64,000 nt of DNA, from the NCBI GenBank assembly GCA_022605955.1, contig JAKCOZ010000021.1:13690161-13754160 (forward strand), written 5' to 3'. Source of the stretch: Rallus limicola (lineage: Eukaryota; Chordata; Aves; Gruiformes; Rallidae). The notes beneath the pieces were generated by a model that was not told the DNA's origin, searched no databases, and was given only the letters and a program-made list of their open reading frames with translations. Position 1 is the first letter of the stretch, and every line of letters begins with the position of its first letter. Made by a program: the position numbers and the translations under genes. Positions 22,541 through 36,670 of this stretch are shown piece after piece.

Positions 22541-25500
22541 GACACTGCTGGTATCAGAAGTCTGTTATATAACAGGTGATATAGAATTAATTGAATTTTT
22601 TTTACAAATTAAGGGAAACCTTTTTATCTGCCCCCAAACTTCTATGGGCCCTCTGCCCTATAGTTAGTCATCTCTGCTATTCATCTCTCCCCAAACTGTA
22701 AAGCAACAGAGCAGAATGACACTGCCAGCATTCCTGTTAAGATCTCACAGCCCTCATTAATAAACTTAATAGAGGCATTGAAGTATTTCAGGAGTGTAGT
22801 AGATTACATACTAAGGGCTGTCCTTTGGGTGTAATGTTATGTTCCTGCTTCACACAGAAGTAATGTATTTCTTCCAGAGGTTTTGTCTTTTTGTTTGCTT
22901 AGATTTTAAGAACTGCTGTACTCCTTGAAGCATAAAAAGAGGCTGCCCACTTTTCCAGCCAAAAGAGAAAAAGGGAAATTAAAACCCAGGATTAATCACT
23001 TGCATGGTGTGAAGATTTACTCCCTCACCTTAAATGTCAAGCATCCTTGGGGTTGCAGAAATCTTGACTTGTGCCTCAGAAACTTCTCCTGAAGGAGGAG
23101 GCAAACACAGATAATAGCCATGGACTAAAGTCAACAAACACTTACCTTTGTAGACATAACTATGTAGAGGTGTAAGTTATATCTGTTTAAATCAGTGTAA
23201 ACCTAGAACAGTTGAAGTTTCTCTAGCTTTCTACCTTTGCCAATGAAAACAAGTCCAGACTGAGTGCTTCCACATCTTGCTCTAAGTAGAATGGCACATT
23301 TGGAAGAAAAATAAGCATAAAACATTTAGAGAGGTTATTACTACTACCTGCCCAGCTGGTCACTAAATGAATAAGAAGGGGATGAAATAAAGTCACATAT
23401 CCTTGTAAGGAAAGAAAAAGAAACCTCAGAAAATTCTAGGTCACAAGTCAGAAGAGAGCTTCACAAACAGCAACTTGAAAGTACCCTCCCTCTTGCTGAT
23501 GAAAAATTATCTCTGTAGCAACCGTAGAAATCAACCCCCTGGAAGATCAAAGCTAATATAATCTTCAGCTGTCTAACACAATGCAACGACCAGAACAAAG
23601 CTGGAGTTAACATGGAATCTCCAAGCAACAGGACTCAGCGGATGCACAAAAGAAACAGAGCACTGAGGGACCACCAGTGAGTTGGATGGAGCAACAGGAC
23701 AGCTCCTTTATCCTGGACATGCATGATCAGAGAAAGCCTCTACTAAAATGTATTTAGTATTATTGCATCATATGTTACAGCTGGTGAAAAATAAGCTTAA
23801 GGCAGACATGCCAAATTGTCCTGAAGTAGAAGCCCCATCAAATTCATTGAGGTTTGACTAAATGTGAACATTCCTGAAAATCTTTGGACATTCCAAGTCA
23901 TTTTAGAGATCTAACCTGAGAAACCTAAATTTTTGTACTTATTTTAATGTTATTGGACATTTCCCTTATTCTTTTACTGGTCTTTCTTTTTTAAGTTATC
24001 AGATCTTGCTGGGGAAAAAAAATCATCTGGAAGCAGTGTGAATGTGAAGTAAATGGGGTACAAAAATAGAAGCCAATAACATACTTTGTACTATCCCTAG
24101 GGCACAAGGGGATGTGTCCAGCAGTGTTTGGATTAAAAATAACATTTTGAAGCAATATGAATATCCCAAAACCATCACAATGCAGTTACTTTAATTCAGA
24201 GTTTTAATGTATTTATTTCAATTAGACCACAACGGCTTTAGTCCATTACCTAGTTAATACAGTGAATTAGAGAACAAGACAATGTTAGTGCAACAGTTAG
24301 CACTAGTCCTTTCTACTTTTCTAATAGTGTCCAAGATCTATTTGTCAGGAAGGTGATGCTCTTTGCATTAAGAGATCCCGTAACAGCTTGACATGTGTTT
24401 ATAATATGATGGGTCAGGTTTTGATTCTTTTCTTCCCCCTAGAAAGGGACCAACTCTAAAAGCAATTCCACTGTTTCAGAGAAAGTAATTCCTCAAGGAT
24501 TAAGCATGTATCAGCCAGTACTTTGAAAAACACATCTGTTCTTGTCTACACTAAACAACATTCTGTTTAAGGCTTTGCTAAATGCTATTTACTACTTCTC
24601 CTCCAACATGGATGGCTTTTTACAACATACTGGAACATCAGAAAGGTTTGTCTCCAGAAAAGGTGTTATCTTTCTGAGAGGGTTGAAAAGTCTTATCTAT
24701 ATTTTCACACTGGAGGGGAACAACTATACAATGCAGTGAGTAAAAACTACAGTTGTGAGAACTCAGGCTACTTGAAGGTACTTAAACAAAACCCATGGAG
24801 ATACATGACTTTTTATACAGCTACACTAAGTGTACTGGGCTTTTGTTTAGCTTCTAGAACTCAACACATGGTTATAAAAGGAAAAAAGATGTTTTGGGTT
24901 TTTTTTAACTAAAGACTTCTTTTAAGAAAAAAAAACTTAGAGCACAGATACACATTAGTGTGTAGGAATGGATTTTAATCAACTTTCTCTTGTGTGGACA
25001 AAAGTAGTACTATCCACTACAAGAGGATATATGAAAACTTCTAAATAATATGATCGTGTATATAGGGAAGGAAACAGAATTCAGACAACAGCCTGAATAT
25101 GTTACAATAATCTTTGCCAGGTTAAATTTGCACATATCGTAAAACAAAGTTATTTCTTCAGACAACCTATTTACATGTTGTTTCTTAATTTTTAATTATT
25201 GCACAGTCATCACATCAAACGTTCCTTTGAATTTACCTTTTTCTTGGGTGTGCAAGAACTTGAAATGCCCCCAGAGGTTCTTGATGGAAGCTGCATGTCT
25301 TTTGTGTTTGTCTCTCATGATGATCTTCCTCTTTTAGCCTGTATAGACACAGAGAAAATGGAGAAGAGAAGAAAAAGAAAAGCTTTAATTTTTTTCACCT
25401 ATCAGATTCTTTGGAACATGCAAACAACATTAAAACAGGATCTATAACCCATAGATTACCAGAAACTACATAAAATGGATGTTGAGTTCTCTCTATCATC

Positions 25501-28500
25501 CAGACAAGAGCCTTGACAAAGTCCAAACCATTTCTACCTCTTGTATGCCAGTTCATGAATTCTCCCTTCCTCTGCTTCTTTATACGCTCTCACATCCACA
25601 ACACACTCATTTTGCCCTCTGAACTGAAGCAATGACCCATTCCTTGTGATTAAATTAGCGTAAGTAATAAGATATCATAGAGCCAATTGATTTCCCCAGC
25701 AATAGTTATTAACCAGCTCAATTCAGAGGAAAGCAGAGCCATTATTCTAAACATTGATTCCTGAACAGGACTGCAGGAGAAGAGTGTGCTCAGATAGATG
25801 TAGTGTGCATGCAAACAGCTCTCAATCCAAAAAAAGAAAAAGGGGAGGCTCCCAATCCCAGCTGGCTTCACAGAATCAGTTTTCACTTAGAAAACAAGAC
25901 ACATCTTGGGTGATAAAGGAAGACTATGTGAAACATGTGCTAAGGTTGCCATGATTATGAATTTTGTTCAAGGCAGCAGAGATTTTAATTCACTTCACCC
26001 AGGCAGGAGCTGTTTGAGAGTTTAGGCCAACAAACTGGGGAGCTTTGCCTATTTGCTCATGGCTGACTGTTCTAGTAATGGACGCAGCTCCCACAGCTGC
26101 ATCTCTCCAAGAGTCTTGGTTGGTCCAATTCAGCACATGATCATCCAAGCACAAAGACACATAGCCCCTGAGAACCCCCCATTAAAATCCAAGCTTACTA
26201 TTAACAAACTTGCCCTCTCCTCTTTTGCACTCTACTCCACCAGCTTCTTCTTTTATCCGTCTCCTATTAGATCCCCTCAGCTTGCTTTCTCAGGCATTTT
26301 CCCCAGGATTTCATGCCAAACATCACCACAAATGTGGACTAAATTCTCCATTTCACTGTAAAGTAGCAGTGTTGGCTCTCCAAGTCAAGAAACCCAAATT
26401 CTTCAGTAGTATTCAAGGTCCAAAGATAAAACACCAGTCTTCTAGCTTGTATTCAGAGCCAGAAGACAAGAGCTTTTGACATTTACTCAGTCTTTCAACA
26501 TAATTTCACCTGCTTGGAATTAGTGTGAAGGAAAACACAGCCACTTTTCTTGGAGTCCGCAAACCAAAGACCTCACCAAGCATAGAAAGACCACATCAGC
26601 ACATACAAGCACATCTACTTCCCAGAGATAGTGCCTTGAGTTTCCTACCATCCTGCTTCTTCATGGGCTCAAGCATCAAACACCATGATACTGACAAAAA
26701 TCACTGTGAAAGGGGAACAATAGCAGCCCATAGCAAATTTCACTTACACCTGGTGATAACACAAAGTACTGCACCAACACAAGGACCAACATGATGCCCC
26801 AGCCACACTCAAAATGCCCTGGAGGCACCCAGGAGCACCCTCCCAGTACAGCTCCTTTTATGAGAGAGTGGTGTCAGCTAACTCAGCTAACCTTGGCTAA
26901 CTCAGCTCACCTGGGATGGCCTCTTGTGGAGGTTAACTCTGGCCTGGCCAGAACCAGGTCAAAACATAAACCCACTCATTTATCAGGAAGGTGTTTAGGG
27001 AAAGCACACAGCGATGCTGGTTCTAGAAAACCAAAATACTCTCTAAGCTTCTGATCATGTCCAGAACATAGGCTTCCTGAGCCAGAAGGATTTTATTCTG
27101 TTTAATAATCCTAGAAAGATTTTTCTTCCATGAAATAATCTAGCAGCTTTTTGAGCCCAGGAGAACTTTTCAGAATCTGTGATACGCTGTGGCAAAGAGC
27201 TGTGCAGCTTAAATGTTTTTTGAGGAATAACTTGTGTCTGTTTATTTTGAACTTTTTTCAATAGCTTATCTCATTTGAAGCCCTCCTGGTTCTTGTAAAG
27301 CAGCTGGAGCTTACTATGTGGAGAGGAAAGTATATTGACACAAAAAATACATGGTGTGGGTAACCTCAAGGAAGTAGACTGGTACAGACTACAGAAAAAA
27401 GCAATACAGAAGTCAAAAGGAAGTTCACAGAACCAGTGAATGAAGTAGTCATACATTCAACCTATTAGAAACACTAAATAGCAACAAATAGCCCCACAGT
27501 AGTTCAATTATACTGCCATCAGTTTCAGTTCTGGTCCAAATAGCTCTCTCCTCTTCTGGAATTCAAAATGAGATGTATTACACTTTAAAGAATCTGTGAG
27601 TGTATGGGTGCCTATGGGACTTTTTCAAGTCACTTATTTGTCTGAATGCCATTGATTTTTCTCCTAATTGTTATTCACTATGCTAATTTCCCTCACAAAT
27701 CTCACATGCTATTGATCAAAAAGTAATAAACTCTCCAGCAAACAAAACAAGCATTATTGCAATGTTGGGAAAACATCATTTAATATCAATACCATATTTA
27801 CAATTATCTTTAACCCAAATTTCACCCACAAAGCAATGCATAATCAAAATCAGAGAGCTACAGGCAAAAGGGTAATATTAAGACTCCCACTAGACTATTT
27901 TCTAGTAGATTATAAGAAGAAAGGCTGAAACAGGACAATCCCTAACAGTTTAACATATACAGTTAATGCTATAAATAAATGCTGCTGAGTAAAGTATAGC
28001 CTCCCTAGTCTGTCTCCCTTCTTCTGTTATTTGGAGACAGTCACGATGAAGATAAAACAGAAGTAAAGGCAGCATCAGTATCTGTGCCAAAATACCAATC
28101 TATGGAGGACCAGGCCTCATTTAAATTGTGATTTCTGCATTTCATTTTCTTTCTTTGATAAGGACACGCTGGATTCAATCCAGTTTCCAGTATATGTCTG
28201 CTCATTTTCCTCCTCTTGAGTGGTAATGGTAGTAGCAACTAAGTGGTAACAATTTATGATCACTGCAGTCCTGAATCCTGTTCCAAACATTATGAAATCC
28301 CCCAAAATATCAGTCTTCCTTTTACCCCATAATTTTCTGTATTTTATCTTTAATTGCGTATTTTCTTCACGTTAGCTTGAAAATTATTGCTCCTTTTCTT
28401 CTTTAACATTCTTTCAATGCAAACTCTAGTCAAGATACTGTAACGTCAATGAACTCAACCTGGTGTAAAGCAAGTACAAAGGAGCAGATCGGGTCCTGTA

Positions 28501-31500
28501 GGGAACCAGAGAACGACCCTAAATTTGGACAGTTAAGTCAGATTCTTATTAATCCAGCTCTTCTTTTGTTTCCTCAATCCCCAAAGTATTTCTTGGTAGA
28601 AAATCGACTGTTCATGCTTCAGCTCACTGTGTACATTTTTGATGAACTCAGATGGGAACTTCACCCTGCACAGGATATCGTTTGATTGCTGACTGCAGTC
28701 AAAAAGACATCACTGGGAGCAGATACATAACAAATCTTAAAGGTTGGAGGGCAAGGCAGCTAGGCAAGAGCAAGCACACAAAAGTGGATGCCAGGACCAA
28801 GACACATAGTTGTGGGGAATTCAAAATCTGATTGAAATCCCATAAGATATCTTTATTTGGCACCATGGCTCATCTTTATTTTAAATATAAGCATGGTCTC
28901 TCTCATTTGTGTCTGAATCTTCAAAATTCATAGGGTTTGGATCAAATGTTCCAGTTCAGTCCTACTCTAAGGGAATCTAAGGTTCCCAGATATTTTCCTG
29001 TAGTTTTCTCTTCCTACCCTCTCTGTACAGTTTAAAATCTATCTTTTACTAGTCCAAGTGGACTCAGATTCAAAGATATTATTTCCAAGTTGCATATTTC
29101 CAAGAGCTACATGTCACAGAACGTGATGAACACAGAAATCTGTAGCGTGGGTGGATTTGTGAAAGAAGAGCTTTTGAGTGTGGCCTGCCATTCAACTCTG
29201 CACCTGGCAAAGAGTGAAAACAATCCTAGCAAGCCAACTAAAACAAAACAAAAAGCAGGAATGGAATCAGCAATCTCAGGGCAACTCTTGCCACAACCCT
29301 CCTAAAGTTTCACGAATCCCACATTCCCTCCAGCTGGAAGAGCAGCCAGGTTTCTGTCACTAACCAAAGCCACCAGCTTGTGTGACTGGCCATGTCCTGA
29401 ATGAGGATTACCGAGCTAACAGTCCAGTTCCCTCACTGGTATAAGGTGGCATCACGCCAACCATGACATACCAGCGAAGGATCCAGTCCATAGTTTTTTG
29501 CATTTTAATAGGGAAAGAATTATTTTGTCTCTGCAATTATTTCTGACTAATTTCTGCCATTATACCTCTTAGCATCCAGCACACCCATGGGGAAAAGTAG
29601 ATGATTTCTTCTGGTGATATCAAACTAAGGCGCCAATCAAAACAGAGGTTATTAATACAACACTGAAAAATATCTATAATAATTATTTAATATTTGAATC
29701 TCATGTTCTGCTTCACACACACCCTCTTCAGTAGAATTTTGAAAATAAGTCAATTTTTGGAACAATCTGCAAATAGAGATATTAATAACATTCAGTAAAT
29801 TGATGGCACACCCTCCCTTGGATGGCTATGTTCACTCCTCACTCCATTTCAAACCAGATGTAGCGGAAATAAGCAGCCCAAGAATGGACAAGGAAAGGTT
29901 TTAGATTCAGGGAAAGAATTCCATATGATATTGGTGAAAAGACTTGATTTAGTGAGAAGATCAGGAAGAGTGGGCAGCAGAGAGCGTAGCACATGTGTTC
30001 TATTTTACCCTTATAAAACAGAAACAAAGGAACATCAGGTAAAGATGAATGAAAACAAATTCAAAACCAATAATAAAAAAAAAAAAGAAATTCTGTTTCC
30101 TATGCAACACACAACCTAGTTATGGAGCTGATTGCCTTATATAAAATATCACTGATTTAAGTATTTATAAAGATCCAAAAGGGATTAGTCATTGGCATTG
30201 GTAATCAAAACAATAAGTTACAACAAAAAGATGAAAATATGGTTGGGCATGTGCCAAGTATTAACTGCCTGAGATAAAAATACCTCACGTGCAAAATGCA
30301 ATTCCACAGTTATAGGGTGTCATGTAGGGCTTCTTCTGAAGTGTCTCGGCTGGCTACTGATGAGGGCAGGATATTGGATTAGAAGGCTTATGGATCTGAT
30401 TTGTTTAACTTTTTACTTACGGACTTAGAGGTACAGGGGTGGTGCCAGCCAGGGAGTCGCTGAAATGGGTACTAAGGACATTCAAGTGGAAATGTCCATG
30501 AATTACATACCTGAGAATAAAACATTCCTTTTTTAATGTAAAAACGTCATGTTATGAACAAAGTTGAGGAAGATGTGTGCTGTGTTCAGCAATGCAAACA
30601 CAGGAGTTCTGACCCCTGGCGCCCATTCTATACACAAAAATTAGGTAAGAATTTGTAGCTGTACAACTAGTGAGCACTTAAAGCCTATGTACATATAAAC
30701 ACACACACACACTACCTCTTTCACAGCAAAAAAAAGAGTGTCTAGTTCTCAAATTCATTTCTAGAAAAAACTGTGTTAGGCTACCGAAAGAAGGGAAAAC
30801 TAAAGATGGGCTGCAAAGTTCCCCTGGCCTGCAGAAAAACAAGGTTAAAAAAATATCTCTCTCAAGATATATGCATATATATACTTATATATTGATGGAT
30901 ATGTAGAAACACAGATTGATCAAGATAGTTTGCAGTGCAGAAAAGGACATCTTGATTTTGTACTCAGGCATTAGAGACAAGAAGTGCGCATAACCTGATG
31001 GCCAGAGCATTTCCCACAAATACAGAGACATAGGGTTATGTCTTTGTTCTGCCTGATAAAATATCTGATCAACTGGGCTCTCAATTTCTCATTTCAGTTA
31101 AAATACCCCACCTTTCCCAAGACATTTTTTCCTGAGAAAAATGTCATCAAAAGAATTAAGCCCTTGGAAAAAGTTAGGTCAATTAAGAGTTTTATTTCAA
31201 TAACCAGCTTTGCTGAGAATAGATGGCAACTAGCTTTAACAAGGACTAAAGCTCTAAATCTGATGAAGTATTTTGCTTTTCTTTCTGCACCAGATCCAGA
31301 TATACCCCAACACCCAAACTATTCAGTGTTACAACTTTTATATAGTTTAACGGCCTGTTCATCCTCACTGGTGTTCTTTCAAAATCACTATGGCCTAAAG
31401 GACACAATCAACAACAATAACAAAATTAGCCTAGCTACTGAAATCACCACCAAAAAGCCCTCACAAGAACTCAGCCTGAGATTTGTATTTATGAAATGAC

Positions 31501-31599
31501 ATGTGTCCTTTTTATTTTTCTAGTTAGGGCAGCACCTCGCAGTGTAGGGCAAAAGAAACATAGTGTATCAGAATCATCTTGCTACATCCCAGTTTAATT
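22541..31599. other. non-coding single-copy DNA, about 9 kb
   Basis: No exon, RNA gene or transposon recognised. A run of plus-strand frames at 26053-27054 shifts frame repeatedly and has no recognisable domain. The 153-codon frame at 31038-31499 has chance-like composition. GCTAACTCAGCT occurs twice (26877-26888 and 26896-26907), a short local duplication. AT dinucleotide-rich sequence lies at about 30865-30905 and a short (AC)n near 30699-30712. Confidence 0.5.
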
Positions 31600-32130
31600 T
31601 TTGAGCCTTCCTCAACATTACAAGACGTTATTCACCAAATGGTTCAAGTAAACAAACACAGTCTCAATGAAAACAGTTTGTGGCGACTTCTGCATTAAAC
31701 ATTTATATTGTGCAGTCATCCCTGAAGCTGGATTTTCCTCAGCGATGCTGGCCTCACCTAATCACAGACAATAAGGTAAATCTTGGTGTAAACAGCACTC
31801 CCTTGTTTTTATCAGCAGTTCTGAGGTGTGTCTTTTTGTTGCACATAACATCCCAGCCAATGAGTTGGCGCTGAGATCAAGGCACACCAGTTCTTCCCAT
31901 TGTGACACTGCCATCATGAGGAAGTTAATAATCAAAAAGTTTGGGGGTTGTCAAAGTGACTCCCAGTTACATTATAGTCAAGCTTACCAGCAAGACTTTT
32001 TAACATTTGGCACATTTCATAAATTAAAAAAAGAGCCAAAGCTGCTTATAAATTCATGACAAATTTTCATGGAATAATTTTTTGAGCTTCATTCACAAAT
32101 GCAGAGGAAGTGTAATAGACAGTGACACTA
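31600..32130. promoter_or_regulatory. possible conserved non-coding element
   Basis: Non-repetitive and motif-rich: CCAATGAG (31857-31864), GTTAATAATC (31924-31933), and four more TGACA/TGTCA cores (31903, 31949, 32057, 32123). Short frames only. Assigned by texture alone, so low confidence. Confidence 0.2.
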
Positions 32131-34499
32131 ATTTCTATTGAAGAAGCTCCTGCTAGGTTAAGGTGCTCATCAGGAACATGGGAGACATGTGGCTTGTGTA
32201 CCCAAAGGAACATGAACTGTCAACTCACCACCCAGGATGGTACATTATCTGCTTCATTACTGGGCTATTAACATGGAGATGTTCCAGCCTGTATTGTAGG
32301 ATCTTGCCTCCTTGCCTTAACAAATACGCTGTGTACCATGACCTGCAGCCCAGGTGCCCCACTTGCCCACTTGCAATCGTTTTTAAAGAATGATTTTTGT
32401 ACATTCTGTAAATAAAAACCCAGTAGGGGAGAGGCACAGTATTTCCCACCAAGCAATGGTTAAAGTACTCTCCCAGGAGGTAACATCACTTTCCCCCAAG
32501 CAGAGGGAGAAATCAAACATGGATGTCACATGTCTATTGTTCAGAATGCCTCTCCCACCACAAGTATCTCCCTTCCAAGAAACATGCAAGTATTTTGTGT
32601 CTTATCAAAACAGTATTGCTTTGGAAGGGAAAGCAAAGCCAGAAATAAACATTATTTGCCATGTATTCCAATAATCTCTTGCGACACAAAAATCTTTTGA
32701 TATCCAGGGCTCAAGATGCACTGGCTCTGTGGGTGGAAGTAGAGGTGAAGCTGTACTAACACAAGATAGATAATTTTGGCTTTCCAGGTGCATGTAGATG
32801 GGCTTATTGCTTCTTAGTTAGTAAGTGTTCCTCAGGAACCCCCAAACATTCTTCTCTGCTTCTATACAAAAAGTTGTGAGGATGTCTTCCCGAGTGTTTC
32901 CAGGATGAATCCACATCAATCCAGGGCATCCACATCAAATCACTTCCCTTGACTGTTAACATGTGAGAACATTCTCTAGGGGGTTATGTCCACTTGTTTT
33001 CACTATTGAAGAGTGAACTAGACTACACAGGGCCAGCCAGAAATTATATGCCTTTGACTTTTCTAATTCTCGTCTCCCTTGCCTAGAACCTTTAACATTT
33101 CCCAGTCACCTGAGTACAGAGTTGTGGTTTTCTTGCTTGTTCTGTTTTTCCATTCCCAATTCAGTCCTCCTTAGTCAAAAGTTATCTTCAACACAGCCTA
33201 ATAGCAAGAAACATTCCGCAAAGGCTGCAGAGCATTATTTTGTTCTTAACATACTGGGAAATAAAGTGTGTGGGTTTGGGATTCTAGGATCCAGACCATC
33301 TGTTAAACCTATCAGAGGTTTGAATTCTAATTTGCTGTTGATTTAAAAATAGTCCCAGCATTACCCTGTCATTTTCTGTAAATTATATATTATTTAGTTT
33401 GCCATTTTTAAATATTATAGCGTCGTCTTCTCTCTTCTCTTATGGTTAAATTTAGATTCCTTATCATCTGAACTAGTGCCATTCTTCCCTCCCAGTAACT
33501 GATCCTTGCCTCTGCTCTGTGCCAGGGAACCTACCAGACTACTCACTGGCTTGAAAGCTGGCTCAAAACCCAAAGCCAGCGTTATAAGCTGAACACAACT
33601 TCATCACTGCTGCAAGATGCAATCTCTGCATAAAAAGCAACACCCAACAAAAGTGTATTCTGTGGATTCCATCCATTTACCTACAGTCAACCATACTAAT
33701 AATATATCTTGCAGTAGCTTGTAACTACGATGACCAGCAATTACAGTGTCACCGCCACCTAATTCAACTGTCAAGCTTCAGAACAATTTTCCTAGAGAGC
33801 ATCAATCTGCTTTTTCTTTTTGAGAATTTGGATCTCATTCTCATATTTTATCTTCTGCAACAGACTCAGCACATAGCAATGTGGACTCTGCCATGGCATT
33901 GCCTCTTCAAGCCATCTCACAATGTTAAATGTGACCTATTTTCTCAGAATATAAGGAAAAGAGCTTCAGTCTGCTCCTAATGGGTATGCAAGCAGCAGTT
34001 CTGCCCAAAATAATACTACAACCAACATAATACTACCCTTTTCTGCTGAAATAGCTATTAGCCAGAGCAACAAAACCCAGGCAGCTTACTTGTGTGGCAG
34101 AGTACTGAGATGCTTCTGTAAAGTCCTATAAAAATTTATTCTATTTGTGTTTACATGCATCACAGAAACAGGAGCTGCTTCTTTCAAGACCTGGTTGCAA
34201 TCGGAAGCAAAACAGACTCATCCAGCAGACAGGACCAGAAACCGGGACTGATTCAGGTTTCCATCTTCATCACTGGACACAAACAAAACCGGACACTGCC
34301 TTTCCCCATGGGCTGAGCTGAGTAAGGGATGAAACAGCACAGTTTTGTGAAGATTGGGACTTTCTTTATACTCAACTTGCTAACACCAGCACGCAGAAGA
34401 CAGACTCATGGTCCACATTTGATTACCTTTCTGAAAACAGTGGGAATGCAGATGTTTTCTTCCCTGGCATGTTCCTGCCCCCTCACTTCAGACACTTGT
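32131..34499. other. non-coding single-copy DNA
   Basis: Overlapping frames on both strands at 32163-32793 cannot all be real and none is recognisable. No repeat family seen. Confidence 0.5.
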
Positions 34500-34760
34500 T
34501 AGGAAAGAGCGGTTGGCCCGAAGGGGAGGACGTGCTTGCTCTAACTTATTAATTATTTGTAAAACACACACGTCTAAAGCAGTGACTCTCAAACACGGCC
34601 AGCATACAATAAATTTATTTCTCATTACTCAGTTGTATTTTGGTTGAGCTATCAAAACTGCAGCTGTCATGAATTTGTGTGGCTGCAGATGTGGCCACAT
34701 TAAAAATGGATTGTGTACAGTGGGTTACATACAAGCAGCTCCTACCCTATGAATTCACAG
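34500..34760. promoter_or_regulatory. possible conserved non-coding element with E-box and homeodomain-like motifs
   Basis: Includes TATTAATTATTTGT (about 34547-34560), then GCAGCTGTCATGAATTTG with an E-box and TGTCA core, then GCAGATGTGGCC. The stretch is complex, non-repetitive and free of long open frames. The regulatory reading is inference from motif texture. Confidence 0.2.
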
Positions 34761-36119
34761 ACCTAGCAGGATGATCGACAGAGAACTAGTAGAGAAAAAA
34801 AGGAAGAAAACCCAATGACATAGTAATCTGACAATTCTTGGGAGTTTATTTAACACTTAAGCTGATACTTTTTTTTTTCCCCTATTTGTCCCAAACTAGG
34901 CTATCCTGAGTTCTCATCCCTGCATGTGCAGAGCAATTCCATCTCTCAGGCACACTGAAACCGAACTCTAAACATCTGCGTAACATTCACTGCAGATGGC
35001 TGGCCCACCGCAAGCTCTGCAATCCTCAAGACAGTCCTTCCCTCAACATCTAAGTATTCCTATTACAAATGACTAAAAATCCAGAGATAATAACCAAAAA
35101 TCAAAGTGAAGGAATGTTATCAGAGGCAAAACCAGCCCTATACCAACCACTGCCCCCAGTGCTCTGTACCAATGATGATTTGACTGATTGTTCTCATCAG
35201 GGTTTATAAAGAAAAAGAACCTTCTAATATCTTTAGAATTATAGATCTTATTCCTTTAAAATTGTGAAGATCAACTATCAGAGTTTTATCCTCTTTCAGA
35301 GGACAGCCTTAGAAAGGACAACCTTATTACTACGTGCAGTGTTTTGGGGATTGCAGCCATGAACTATCATCTACTGACCCTAGCACTGGGAATGCCAAAA
35401 ATTCCTGCCCCTGAGCTGGTTAGTCACAGAGTCTCTGGATTGCAGACAATGATTGGTGCATCTCCCAGAAGTTCAAATTACCATATTTTACCACGTAATT
35501 TTAAATCTCCAGTTACAGATTTGAAGAATCTAATTCATTCTTCAGCCACTTTCTCTTTCCACATCATAAAAACACAATGCAGTCTGACAGAAGTACTTGT
35601 CCACATTTAATGAAGATGCATTTGGAAGGAGTCAGGACCGAGGCTTCTAGGAAATGTACCACAACAAGGAGTTCAACACGGCTGGTTCCCACTGCGCTTC
35701 AGTGAAGCTCATGTGACAAAATACATCTATACTGACAAACAAATTACTAGGGAGAGATCACCAATGAAACAGTCATTTCACCCTGCCAGTACTCCAGGGA
35801 ATTAAAGACCAAGAAGGTAAACAGAAAAAAATCAAGTGGAAAAACCCCAGGAAGAACAGTACAGGCAATGGGACCAGAGCAAACAAGCCACAGAGAGGCT
35901 TTCTCAGAGGGGTTTTAGTTCTCTCCACAGATAAACTCAACCTTACAGCAGCTTCTACTAATTCTCTATGTACTGAGCTTCAGCTGCACGCTGAAAGCTG
36001 AACCCATGAAAGCCACCACAACTAGCGCTTAGCAGGCCTGCTCCGACCAACGCCATGCCCTGGCCGCTCGGTATGCTGGAGCAAGCTCCTCGAGCTGCCC
36101 TCAACCTCACTCCTGGGCT
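34761..36119. other. non-coding single-copy DNA
   Basis: Only one frame of note (35344-35610, 88 codons), not recognisable. A slightly CpG-richer patch at about 36020-36095 is too small to be a CpG island. Confidence 0.5.
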
Positions 36120-36670
36120 GGTATTTGCTTCATCTCATGAGACAGACAGGAGAGGGCTGTGGCAACACATGGCGGTGGCCTCCGGCAGACTCTTTAAACC
36201 ATAAGTGTACATTAAGACTTTGTTTTGGCCAGACTCTCGTTTGGGTGGTTTATTTTTACTACTTTTTAATTACTCTAATTGAAGGGGGAATATTTCCCTT
36301 CATTTCTCCCATTCAGCCGCTTCACCTCCTCCCACCCGCTACTCCCTTTTGAGCCTCTGCCTGCAAACACCAACGTTAGTCATATTTCTGTGCTACACTG
36401 AAGGCTGGGGGAGCCTTCCCCCTCCCTTCAGTTCTGCTGGAAAATAGAGAACAGATGAATTTCATTAACTCCCTTGGCTTGTAGGTTGACACACCCTACT
36501 ATTCGTAAACACAGGGATTAGCTAAGTCCTTCTAATAAACACAAGAGCGAAAAAAAAGATCTGTCCACTATTTGTTTAAGGGATTTTGTGTTTACAAAGG
36601 AGAGGGGAGCATATGTGAGCAAACCTGCTATTTAGCCCTGATTGAAGGAGGGTGAAAGTGGCCCAGAATG
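36120..36670. promoter_or_regulatory. candidate enhancer with a forkhead-site cluster
   Basis: Four forkhead-type cores fall within 91 bp: GTAAACA (36505-36511), ATAAACA (36535-36541), TGTTTAA (36573-36579) and TGTTTAC (36589-36595). Upstream is TTTTTAATTACTCTAATTG (about 36264-36282) with two homeodomain cores, and a pyrimidine-rich stretch (36294-36350). FOX proteins bind RYMAAYA (here GTAAACA/ATAAACA). No coding frame is credible. Confidence 0.35.

Noticed and set aside
26053..27054. Series of consecutive plus-strand frames suggesting a broken gene
   Set aside because: Frames overlap in different registers, and translations are generic S/P/H/K-rich with no domain. Likely a low stop-codon stretch rich in CA/CC.
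31038..31499. 153-codon plus-strand open frame
   Set aside because: Composition looks like translated AT-rich non-coding DNA, the start codon is not ATG, and no domain, signal peptide or splice context is visible. Frames of this length are expected by chance in 64 kb of AT-leaning DNA.
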